DNA from: an uncultured Draconibacterium sp.
Lineage (GTDB): Bacteria; Bacteroidota; Bacteroidia; Bacteroidales; Prolixibacteraceae
Assembly (NCBI RefSeq): GCF_963677565.1
Contig: NZ_OY781981.1
Coordinates: 310,001-374,000, forward strand
Length of the DNA: 64,000 bases
Direction: 5' to 3'
In this document: positions 35,394 through 44,100 of the stretch, piece after piece
How positions within the stretch are numbered: the stretch's first letter is position 1
Layout: each line of letters begins with the position of its first letter
Position numbers and translations under genes: made by a program
Notes under the pieces: generated by a model
Seen by the model: the letters and a program-made list of their open reading frames with translations, nothing else
The model's database searches: none
What the model was told of the DNA's origin: nothing

Positions 35394-38033
35394 ATGCTAT
35401 TAACTAAACTTTTTATTCCAAAACCATCGGAAGACACCATTCATCGCCAGGAGCTAATAAACCTGCTGAACAATGTCGAAAACAAAAAATTAGTGCTAGT
35501 TTCGGCACCGGCCGGTTATGGCAAAACAACGCTTATCAGTGATTGGATTCAGCAAAAAAATATTGCTGCCATATGGTGTTCTATTGACAAAAGAGACAAC
35601 GATCTCTATGAATTTTTAAAAATACTGGTTACGGCAATAAATAAAAAGTTCAGTACTATTGGGCAAAGTGCCCTGGAACTATTGCAAGCTCCGGGAACAG
35701 CAAAAACGGAATATATTATTGAACTGTTTTTAAACGACTTACTTCAATTAGAAAAAGAAACCGTATTGGTCCTGGATGATTTACATTTAATTGAAAACAA
35801 AGGGATTTTTGAAATTTTATCGACCATTCTTGAGTATAAACCTCCAAAACTTATTCTGATCATTTCTACCCGGTCCGACCCACCTCTTCCACTTGCCCGA
35901 CTTCGTAGTAGAAATGAAATACTTGAACTGCGATCAGATAATTTAAGTTTTTCCAAAGCCGATATCGAAAATCTATTCAATAAGAAGCTAAGGCTAAATC
36001 TATCAAAAAACAGCATTGATATTCTGAAACAAAAAACAGAAGGATGGATTGCTGGTCTGCAACTTTCAGCATTAACGTTTAAGGGTCAGGAGAATCTTTC
36101 TGCATACATTGATAAAATGGCAGGGGACAATCGCTATATAATGGACTATCTAATGGAGGAAGTTCTGAGTAAACAAAGTGAAGAACTCAAAACCTTTTTA
36201 CTCAAAACGTCGATATTAGATCAATTCTCAGGCTCGCTTTGCGATACAATTTTGTCGACAAACAATAGTCAGCAAATACTCGAATCGCTTGAGAAAGAAA
36301 ACAAATTTATCATCCCGCTTGATCATGAACGCAAATGGTTTAGGTATCATCATCTTTTTGGCGATCTGCTAAAGCAACAATTAAAAGTAGCCGCTAAGTC
36401 GGACCTCGAAATCTTGCACAATAAGGCAAGTGAATGGTTTGAAAACAATCAGCTGCCTATATATGCAATTGAACATGCCATTGAAGCCGGCAACAGAAAA
36501 AGAGCACTACATATTAGCAATAAAATAGCCAATAACTTATGGGAGACTTCCCAATACAGCGTAATTCATAAATTGGGAAGCCATTTTACGAATGAAGAAA
36601 TGTTATCAAACTTTAGTTTCTGTATTGTTTACGCATGGGTTTTAACAGTAACAGGCAGAGTTGAGGAAGCTGAAACCAACCTGGAACGTTTGCTGAAAAA
36701 CCCACTGGAAAAAAAACTCTTAGGACGAGTTTATGGTACCTTAAATTTTATTGCTGTATTTAAGGGAGATAGTGAAGCTGCTTTTCGCTATTCGGAACTG
36801 GCGACCCAGAATATTGAAGATGACGATATTCTTTGGGGAACATGGGCTTATATTTCTTATGGCGAAGCACATCTTTTACGATTTGAACTGGATCAATCGA
36901 TAGAAGCATTTAAAAAAGCCAAAGAAAAAATTGAGAAATACAACAAATCGTATTTGAATTTGATAGCTGAATCTAAGTCGGCTTATGTCCTAAAATTGCA
37001 AGGAAAGTTTCGGGAATCACGCGCTGCATTTAATGTAATTCTAGAAAATTATTCAAACTCCAAAATTCAAAGAAACAATATTACCTCTTCTATTATTTAT
37101 TCGATGATTGGCTTAATGGAAGTTGAACAAAACAACGTTGAAAAAGGAATCGAACTAGTATTGCAAGGGTATGAACTTGCTGAAAATGCAACCAGTATTT
37201 CTTTCCGGGGATACAGCATTATCTTGTTGGCAGAAGCCTATTCATTAGCTGGGAATTTGGATGAGTCAATAAACAAAATTGAAGAGCTGCAGGAGCTTTT
37301 GTTGTCTAAGTCAGCACAATGGATATCTGTTTTGGCCATAGTGATAAAATGCAAACTTTTCATATGGCAGGGAGAACTGGAAAAAGCTGAAAAATTGCTT
37401 CAGCAAAAACATAGAGAGGATATCAACTATACCTTCGAAAAATATTTCCACACCATTTCAAAAGGCAGATTACTGGTTGCTCAGGGAAAAAACAACGAAT
37501 CCATTAGTTTACTTGAGCAATTCTCCAATGAAGTAGAAGCAGATGGTGCCATTGAGTTACTGATTATGGCTGACTTGTTAAAAGCAAAAGCATATTTTGC
37601 CTTGAATGATAAAGAAAAAGCCAGCGCATCAGTTATTTCAGCTTTACGAAAAACACAAGATGAAAATTACATAAGACCTTTTATTTGTGAAGGTGAAGAA
37701 ATAGAAGCTTTAGTAAAAGCCATCAGAGAAAAAAAGAAAACAAGATCTTCTGAATTACTCGATTCAGTTTCAACAGAATTTCTGGATAAACTTATCGACA
37801 CTTTTGAAAAGGAGAAGCAAAGTAGTTCTCGAAGAAAAGAGGAATTATTAACCAGTCGCGAGCTGGAAACCCTTCAGCTACTAACAAAAGACCTAAGTAA
37901 CCAAGAAATAGCTGATCAGCTTTTTATCTCGCTAAATACGGTAAAAACCCGTTTGAAAAATATTAATCTTAAACTGGAGGTTGATAATCGCCGAAAGGCG
38001 GTTATCAAGGGCAAGGAACTGGGATTAATCTGA
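35394..38033 (+). CDS. MalT-like LuxR-family ATP-dependent transcriptional activator
   Basis: I start at the ATG at 35394 (879 residues); an upstream TTG at 35376 adds 6. The N-terminus is a STAND/MalT-type ATPase: Walker A SAPAGYGKTTLIS near residue 45, Walker B VLVLDDLHLIE near 125, then the TEGWIAGLQLSAL segment. A long middle region of TPR-like helix pairs (about residues 400-780) would be the sensor. The C-terminal LuxR helix-turn-helix is LLTSRELETLQLLTKDLSN through ADQLFISLNTVKTRLKN. Such proteins oligomerise on ligand and ATP binding, then activate transcription. It is the obvious candidate to bind the four composite operators around it. It has no such site upstream of itself. Confidence 0.92.
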   Translation: MLLTKLFIPKPSEDTIHRQELINLLNNVENKKLVLVSAPAGYGKTTLISDWIQQKNIAAIWCSIDKRDNDLYEFLKILVTAINKKFSTIGQSALELLQAPGTAKTEYIIELFLNDLLQLEKETVLVLDDLHLIENKGIFEILSTILEYKPPKLILIISTRSDPPLPLARLRSRNEILELRSDNLSFSKADIENLFNKKLRLNLSKNSIDILKQKTEGWIAGLQLSALTFKGQENLSAYIDKMAGDNRYIMDYLMEEVLSKQSEELKTFLLKTSILDQFSGSLCDTILSTNNSQQILESLEKENKFIIPLDHERKWFRYHHLFGDLLKQQLKVAAKSDLEILHNKASEWFENNQLPIYAIEHAIEAGNRKRALHISNKIANNLWETSQYSVIHKLGSHFTNEEMLSNFSFCIVYAWVLTVTGRVEEAETNLERLLKNPLEKKLLGRVYGTLNFIAVFKGDSEAAFRYSELATQNIEDDDILWGTWAYISYGEAHLLRFELDQSIEAFKKAKEKIEKYNKSYLNLIAESKSAYVLKLQGKFRESRAAFNVILENYSNSKIQRNNITSSIIYSMIGLMEVEQNNVEKGIELVLQGYELAENATSISFRGYSIILLAEAYSLAGNLDESINKIEELQELLLSKSAQWISVLAIVIKCKLFIWQGELEKAEKLLQQKHREDINYTFEKYFHTISKGRLLVAQGKNNESISLLEQFSNEVEADGAIELLIMADLLKAKAYFALNDKEKASASVISALRKTQDENYIRPFICEGEEIEALVKAIREKKKTRSSELLDSVSTEFLDKLIDTFEKEKQSSSRRKEELLTSRELETLQLLTKDLSNQEIADQLFISLNTVKTRLKNINLKLEVDNRRKAVIKGKELGLI

Positions 38034-38060
38034 CCGTACTGCTTTTCAATCTTAAATATC

Positions 38061-38117
38061 CACCCCCTTTTTCACCCACCAGGGTGATTCATGCATACCG
38101 TTCACTACCTACCTTTG
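38061..38117 (+). promoter_or_regulatory. Composite operator-promoter, site 3 of 4
   Basis: CACCC (38061-38065), then CACCC-ACCA-GGGTG (38073-38086), then 23 bp to TACCTTTG (38110-38117). It lies just after the regulator stop and 29 bp before the 60-codon gene at 38147. Confidence 0.82.
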
Positions 38118-38146
38118 ACTTATCATTTTTACAAAAAACATAAGTC

Positions 38147-38329
38147 ATGAAAACAATTGATTTTTTTAGAATCGTAACGAATGTAGTTCGACATATTGTT
38201 CAAGGTATTGTAACTTATTGCTGGAATATATATAAATCCTTTCGATTTATCAGAATGTGCTCCATCGTTAAAAAATGGCCCGAAGAAATTAAATTACCCT
38301 ATGTAATTGCAGTCATTGACAAGGAATAA
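38147..38329 (+). CDS. Small protein of 60 residues, unknown, first gene after operator site 3
   Basis: The small ORF begins MKTIDFFRIVTNVVRHIVQ, has an amphipathic or weakly hydrophobic N-terminal half, and ends in EIKLPYVIAVIDKE. No family is recognised. It is supported as a gene by its position: 29 bp after a composite promoter and upstream of a GNAT gene on the same strand. Confidence 0.55.
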   Translation: MKTIDFFRIVTNVVRHIVQGIVTYCWNIYKSFRFIRMCSIVKKWPEEIKLPYVIAVIDKE

Positions 38330-38394
38330 ACAAGAAACAAACCGGAATGTGGTTAACAATTCAAATGTACAACCAACTTTTGGGAGGAAACCAA

Positions 38395-38925
38395 ATGGTT
38401 ACAATTAGAAAAGAGAACAAGAAAGATTTTATTGCTATCAAAGCGTTAAATAACAAAGCTTTTGGACAAACAGAAGAAGGAATAATCATTGACAGAATTA
38501 GAAATTCGGATGCTGAAACATTATCGCTGGTCGCTGAAATGGACAATAAAATTGTTGGTCATATTTTTTATAGTTCAGCAGAAATTGTATGGAATAATCA
38601 GGTCATTAAAGGAATGGGCCTCGCCCCAATGGCTGTTTTACCGGGATACCAAAAACAGGGAATCGGAAAAAGGCTAATTCACGAAAGTCTTTATCTCCTT
38701 ATTCATAAGAAACTCTCCTTTATTATAGTATTGGGCCACAAAGATTATTATCCAAAGTTTGGCTTCGAAACAGCATCTAAACATGGGATCAAATGTCAAT
38801 GGAATGGCGTTCCTGACGAAGTGTTTATGGTAATGATTCTGGACAAAGAAAAAATGAAAGGAGTTAAAGGAACTGCAAAATACTGTGATGAATGGGATGA
38901 CGCAATGCAGTCAGAATCTGACTGA
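38395..38925 (+). CDS. GNAT family N-acetyltransferase (YhbS-like)
   Basis: I start at the ATG at 38395 (176 residues) because GGGAGGAAA sits 7-14 bp upstream as a ribosome-binding site; the longer start at 38347 lacks this. The acetyl-CoA loop is VLPGYQKQGIGKRLI. The C-terminal part GHKDYYPKFGFETASKHGI is the YhbS/Eis-like signature. It probably acetylates a small molecule or amine. It lies in the transcript of composite site 3, 66 bp after the 60-codon gene. Confidence 0.88.
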   Translation: MVTIRKENKKDFIAIKALNNKAFGQTEEGIIIDRIRNSDAETLSLVAEMDNKIVGHIFYSSAEIVWNNQVIKGMGLAPMAVLPGYQKQGIGKRLIHESLYLLIHKKLSFIIVLGHKDYYPKFGFETASKHGIKCQWNGVPDEVFMVMILDKEKMKGVKGTAKYCDEWDDAMQSESD

Positions 38926-38991
38926 ATTTCTGAATCTTATATTTCGACCAGGAGGGAACACCAAAATAAACTCAAATGGGGGATGCAAAAT

Positions 38992-39048
38992 TACCCCATT
39001 TTCCACCCACCAGGGTGTTTTTTTTACTATTGACTCACCTTAATTTTG
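38992..39048 (+). promoter_or_regulatory. Composite operator-promoter, site 4 of 4
   Basis: TACCC (38992-38996), then CACCC-ACCA-GGGTG (39004-39017), then 23 bp to TAATTTTG (39041-39048). It lies 25 bp before the small gene at 39074. The upstream half-site has T instead of C at its first base. Confidence 0.8.
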
Positions 39049-39073
39049 ACATAGAAATTCAATCGAAAACAAG

Positions 39074-39283
39074 ATGAAAGGAAAAGTAAAAATAAAAATA
39101 CAAGGTTGTTTGGATAGCAAATGGCAGGATTGGTTTGAAGGAATGGAAATAAGCCACGAAGAAGATAAAACGGTTCTTTCGGGAAATATAAGAGACGAAT
39201 CTAATTTGCACGGAATCCTCAACAAAATCAGGGATTTAAACCTGAAACTTATTTCTGTAAACCCAGATCCTGAAAACAATTAA
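39074..39283 (+). CDS. Small conserved protein of 69 residues, unknown
   Basis: The protein reads MKGKVKIKIQGCLDSKWQDW at its start and ends in a segment with LHGILNKIRDLNLKLISVN. The alternation suggests a small beta-alpha-beta fold. From memory, similar small proteins with WxxWFEGL and LxxLLxKxRDLxLxLISV sit next to MalT-like LuxR regulators and SDR genes in other phyla, but I cannot verify this here. It is transcribed from composite site 4 and may be a sensor partner, chaperone or signal-binding protein of the regulator; this is inference. Confidence 0.75.
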   Translation: MKGKVKIKIQGCLDSKWQDWFEGMEISHEEDKTVLSGNIRDESNLHGILNKIRDLNLKLISVNPDPENN

Positions 39284-39301
39284 ATAATAAAAAACACAAC
39301 T

Positions 39302-39742
39302 ATGAAAAAAGTTACCCTAACCTTAATTCTAAACTGCTTCATTTTCTTTTCTGCTTTGGGACAAAACAATTAAAACGAAATTGAACACCGCCACTCTATC
39401 GGATCTTCATTATTTATGCTCTATAATTTCTCAGCGGAATCGGCGGACTACGGACTGCTCACCTATGGTTAACAGTTGAGCACTAAAGATCGTATTTTTA
39501 TTGAATACAATACCTGGAAATACGAAGAGCCAATGGGAACTTATGGTGATTCCGACGAAATGTATCCGGGCTATGTGCACACACACGGAATTGGTTTCGG
39601 CTACCAGCGTTTCTTCTGGAAAGGTCTTTTCTCAACTGCACAAGCCACACCTTTTTATAAGCAATATTTCGATTTGGAAGACGAAAAAATCCAGAATGGG
39701 TTACTAATTATTCTTCCAAAGGATTGTAAACAGTTCCGATAA
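39302..39742 (+). pseudogene. Decayed outer-membrane-like protein gene with two in-frame stops
   Basis: The reading frame from the ATG at 39302 gives a signal peptide (MKKVTLTLILNCFIFFSALG), then stops at TAA 39371-39373. It continues in the same frame as a barrel-like protein (HRHSIGSSLFMLYNFS, ADYGLLTYG), hits TAA 39470-39472, and resumes (DRIFIEYNTWKYEEPMGTYG, then GIGFGYQRFFWKGLFS). Both stops are in one continuous frame, so two nonsense changes are enough to explain it. The second replaces a Tyr-like position (GGT TAA CAG). The frame runs out at 39742 inside the antisense of the serpin gene, so the C-terminal part is also lost. It is the last gene of the site 4 transcript. Confidence 0.8.
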
Positions 39743-40952
39743 ACAATAAGGTATTGGTGGTACGTTCGCGAATAGCAAATACAAACGGTTTATTAAAATG
39801 TATTGTAGGAGTTTCGCCTCCTGCAGAATTCCGTTCAAAACCAATTGTTGTTACTGCTGCAGCCTCGGTACCTTCTTCGTTAACATCAACATAAGTATTC
39901 TGTTTCACAAAGGAAATATATGTTGGCTCTTCGCTCAAGTTTGAAAAATCGGCTTCATACGGATCAAAAGCATCGGTCATCCCCAACAGCTTCAAGCTCT
40001 CATTTAAGTATTCTTCATATTTAAATTTAAACTTAGGCAATAACACGTTGTATTCTGTTTTACTTTCCTGCAGTGCAAGTCCCGCAGTCATTTCAGCATA
40101 TTTATCTGCATCAAAAAAACTTAAGAATTCGCCTAAGCTTTCGGTTGGCATAATAAGGTCCATCACAAAATTATCGCGGCCATAACTAAGTTCGTAGGCC
40201 GAAAAATTATTTTCGTTATATCTTCTTAACGGAATTTTTCCCGACATCGTTGGAACCTGAATATTTTCATCGTTGTAGAGAGTAAACTGTAAATTTTGTG
40301 TCGCTTCTTTTTCAAACTGTTGTGTCCAGTCGCCTTTAAAATAAACAGCATTTAGCAAAAACATTACCGCATCGCGCGAGATATCGTTTAAAACCTTATC
40401 GATTTTTCCGTTTGTTTTATCCGACGCCCAACTATTTATACGATTTAATGAATTGGCTACTTCACCAAAATCCATACCTTCAATATCAGCCTTGTAATCC
40501 GTTTCCATTGTTGTTTTATTGGCTTCTTTTACCGAGAAACTATTTTCGTAAAACATTGCATTCGCAAGGTTCAGTGTCACCTTATCGTCTGCTGTTAGCA
40601 ATTGCTCCACCAGCGTTTTATACAATTCATTAACTTCCTCCTGCGTCAAATTACTATAACCCAACATATCACGCATTTGTGCGAATGTATTACCACCGGC
40701 AGCATTCATTGCCATATTCAGCGCGATGTTGGCACTTAGTGGCGAAAGCATTATATTTTCCTGCTTCTCATCGGCTACGCTGGTAAATAAGGAAACACCA
40801 AAATTGTTGTTATTGCTTAGTACTTCTTCAGCGTAGTGTGGAAGTGTAAACGACTTTGGCTGCCTGGTTTCTGGTCCATTATTTTCATCTTCTTTCTGGC
40901 AGCTTACCAACCCCATAATCATGAAAAGAAGAAGTGCAAGTTTAGTTTTCAT
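39708..40952 (-). CDS. Serpin family protease inhibitor, lipoprotein
   Basis: This 414-residue protein starts with a lipoprotein signal (lipobox LVSC). A full serpin fold follows: NIMLSPLSANIALNMA at the start of the core, FLLNAVYFKGDWTQQF in strand 3, and an intact inhibitory hinge VDVNEEGTEAAAVT before the reactive loop. The loop runs through TTIGFERNSAGG to the conserved FNKPFVFAIRE. The short-side-chain Ala-rich hinge argues for real inhibitory activity. It probably protects the cell surface from secreted or host serine proteases. The gene has its own terminator side shared with carB at 41083-41107 upstream on the map, and is transcribed alone. Confidence 0.92.
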   Translation of the reverse strand: MKTKLALLLFMIMGLVSCQKEDENNGPETRQPKSFTLPHYAEEVLSNNNNFGVSLFTSVADEKQENIMLSPLSANIALNMAMNAAGGNTFAQMRDMLGYSNLTQEEVNELYKTLVEQLLTADDKVTLNLANAMFYENSFSVKEANKTTMETDYKADIEGMDFGEVANSLNRINSWASDKTNGKIDKVLNDISRDAVMFLLNAVYFKGDWTQQFEKEATQNLQFTLYNDENIQVPTMSGKIPLRRYNENNFSAYELSYGRDNFVMDLIMPTESLGEFLSFFDADKYAEMTAGLALQESKTEYNVLLPKFKFKYEEYLNESLKLLGMTDAFDPYEADFSNLSEEPTYISFVKQNTYVDVNEEGTEAAAVTTIGFERNSAGGETPTIHFNKPFVFAIRERTTNTLLFIGTVYNPLEE

Positions 40953-41082
40953 CTTATTCCTTTTTTGAGCTATTGTTTGTTATAGATGAAAACATGCGTT
41001 GAAAGGTTGCTTTTTAGGTTGGTATTTTTATCAAAAAAAGTGATAAAACTTTGATTGAGACTAGATTAATCTGACAACAAAA

Positions 41083-41107
41083 AAGCTCCGACCAACGGCC
41101 GGAGCTT
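41083..41107 (-). terminator. Intrinsic terminator of carAB
   Basis: An 8-bp stem (41083-41090 with 41100-41107, 9-nt loop) is followed on the minus strand by a run of seven or more T. It sits 24 bp past the carB stop. Confidence 0.8.
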
Positions 41108-41130
41108 CACTATCTTCGAAATTAAGTATT

Positions 41131-44100
41131 CTACTCTTTATATTCGTCCCAGCTCATTACTTTAATATCCTCGAGGCTGTATTTGCAAATTCCCGACAGG
41201 AATGCACTCGCAACCCGAGCGTTAGTGATAAGCGGAATATTATAATCAATCGAACTACGACGAATGTTATAACCATTTTTCAACTCGCGGTTGGTATGGT
41301 TTTTCGGAATATTCACCACCAGATCAATTTCCTTATTCTTGATCATTTCAATGGTATTTGGCGACTGATCTTCTTCATCAGGCCAGTGCACCAGCGTATT
41401 CTCAATACCGTTGTCGCGGAAGAATTTGTGTGTTCCTTCAGTCGCAAAGATGTTGTAGCCTTTTTCAACCAGCATTCTTGTACTGTTCAGCAACTCCAAT
41501 TTTCCTCTCGACGGTCCTGATGAAATAAGGATGTTCTTTTTCGGGAAATTATACCCTACCGACAACATGGCTTTCAGAATCGCCTCGTAGTAAGTTTCAC
41601 CGATACATCCAACCTCTCCGGTCGACGACATATCAACACCCAAAACAGGGTCAGCTTTCAGTAATCGTGCAAACGAGAACTGCGGTGCTTTTACACCCAC
41701 ATAATCCAGCTCGAACAACGACTTATCCGGCTTCGGCACATCAATTCCCAACATTACTTTTGTTGCAATTTCGATAAGGTTAATTTTCATAACCTTCGAT
41801 ACAAACGGGAAGCTTCGCGATGCGCGCAGGTTACATTCAATAACTTTTATATCGTTATCTTTTGCCAGGAACTGCATGTTGAAAGGCCCGGTAATTTCCA
41901 GTCCTTTTGCAATCTGACGAGCAATTTTCTTCACCCTGCGAATGGTTTCTACATATAGTTTTTGCGGTGGGAAAACGATGGTAGCATCACCCGAGTGAAC
42001 TCCGGCAAACTCCACGTGCTCCGAAATGGCATAAGCAACCATCTCGCCTTTATTGGCCACTGCATCAATTTCAATCTCTTTGGCTTGCTCGATAAACTCG
42101 GTAACAACAACCGGATGCTCTTTCGAAACATTGGCTGCCATTTCAAGGAAATGCTCCAGCTGATCCGGGTTTGAAACCACATTCATTGCCGCACCCGAAA
42201 GTACGTAAGATGGGCGAATTAACACCGGATAACCTACCTCATCCACAAACTTGTGAATCTCTTCGATGGTTGAAAGGCGTGCCCAGCGTGGCTGGTCTAC
42301 ACCAAGATCATCAAGCAGTGAAGAGAATTTCTCGCGGTCTTCAGCATTGTCGATCTTTTTGGCCGATGTTCCAAGGATCGGTACATTTTGCCCGTCGAGT
42401 TTCATCGCCAGGTTGTTTGGAATCTGACCACCCATTGAAACCACAACTCCGTGCGGATTCTCCAGGTCGTAAACATCCATTACGCGCTCGAAAGTAAGCT
42501 CATCAAAATAAAGTCTGTCGCAGGTGTCGTAATCCGTACTCACCGTTTCCGGGTTGTAGTTGATCATTACCGAACGGTAACCCTGCTCTTTAATCGTGTT
42601 GATGGTATTTACACTACACCAGTCGAACTCTACTGAACTTCCGATGCGGTAAGCTCCCGATCCAAGTACCATCACCGATTTATGATCGCCTAAATAATTC
42701 ACGTCATTTTCGGTACCGTTGTGTGTCAGGTACAGGTAATTGGTTTGTGCAGGATATTCTCCCGCCAGCGTATCAATTTGCTTTACAACCGGAACAATTC
42801 CGTTGGCTTTACGGAACGCCCGAACTTTCAGAATATCTTCATTGATATTGACATTCTTACTATTCAGCACCAAACGTGCAATCTGGAAATCGGAATAACC
42901 GGCTTGTTTCGAAGCTTTCAACAGCGGAATTGGTAATTTTTCCAATTCATTAAATCCTTGAAGCTCCTTATTTATTTTATGAATATTATTCAGTTTCTGC
43001 AGGAACCATCGATCGATTTTGGTTTTATCGTGAATCTGGTCGATAGAATAATCTTTATTGAATGCCTCTGCAATCGCAAATATTCGTCGATCGGTAGGAT
43101 TTGTCAACTCCTCTTCGATTCCCTCAATTGTAATCTCTTCTTTGTTGGCTACAAAACCGTGCATTCCTAAACCAACCATTCGAATACCTTTCTGAATGGC
43201 TTCTTCAAAAGTTCGTCCGATGGCCATGATCTCACCAACCGATTTCATCGAACTTCCGATATTTTTCGAAACGCCAACGAATTTGCTCAAGTCCCAACGT
43301 GGAATCTTTACCACACAATAATCGAGTGCAGGTTCGAAACATGCTGTTGTTACTTTGGTAACCGAGTTTTTAAGCTGGTGCAAACCGTAACCCAAACCCA
43401 ATTTTGCAGCAACAAATGCCAGCGGATAACCGGTAGCTTTCGATGCCAGTGCCGACGAACGCGATAAACGGGCGTTTACCTCAATTACGCGATAATCTTC
43501 CGAGTACGGATCGAGTGCAAACTGTACGTTACACTCCCCAACTACTCCAACGCGGCGAATAATTTTTATCGAGATCTCGCGCAGTTTGTGATATTCCGAG
43601 TTCGACAGTGTTTGCGACGGAGCCACAACAATACTCTCGCCGGTGTGAATTCCAAGCGGGTCGAAGTTCTCCATGTTACAAACTGTAATACAGTTGTCGT
43701 ATTTATCGCGTACTACCTCGTACTCTACTTCTTTCCATCCTTTAATCGATTCTTCAACCAGGATTTGTGGCGAGTATGAGAATGCACTTCCGGCCAGTTT
43801 TTCAAGTTCCTCTTCATTTTCGCAGAAACCGGAACCTAAACCGCCAAGTGTATAAGCAGCACGGATAATAATTGGAAAACCAACTTCTTTGGCGGCGGCT
43901 TTTGCTTCGGCCATATTTGAAGCGGCAATACTTTTTGGAGTTTTCACACCAATCTCGGCTAGCATGTTGGCAAAAATATCGCGGTCTTCAGTATCAATAA
44001 TCGACTGAACCGGTGTACCAACTACTTCAACATTGTATTTCTCAAGAATTCCCGATTCGTAAAGTGCAACTCCGCAGTTCAGCGCAGTCTGTCCTCCGAA

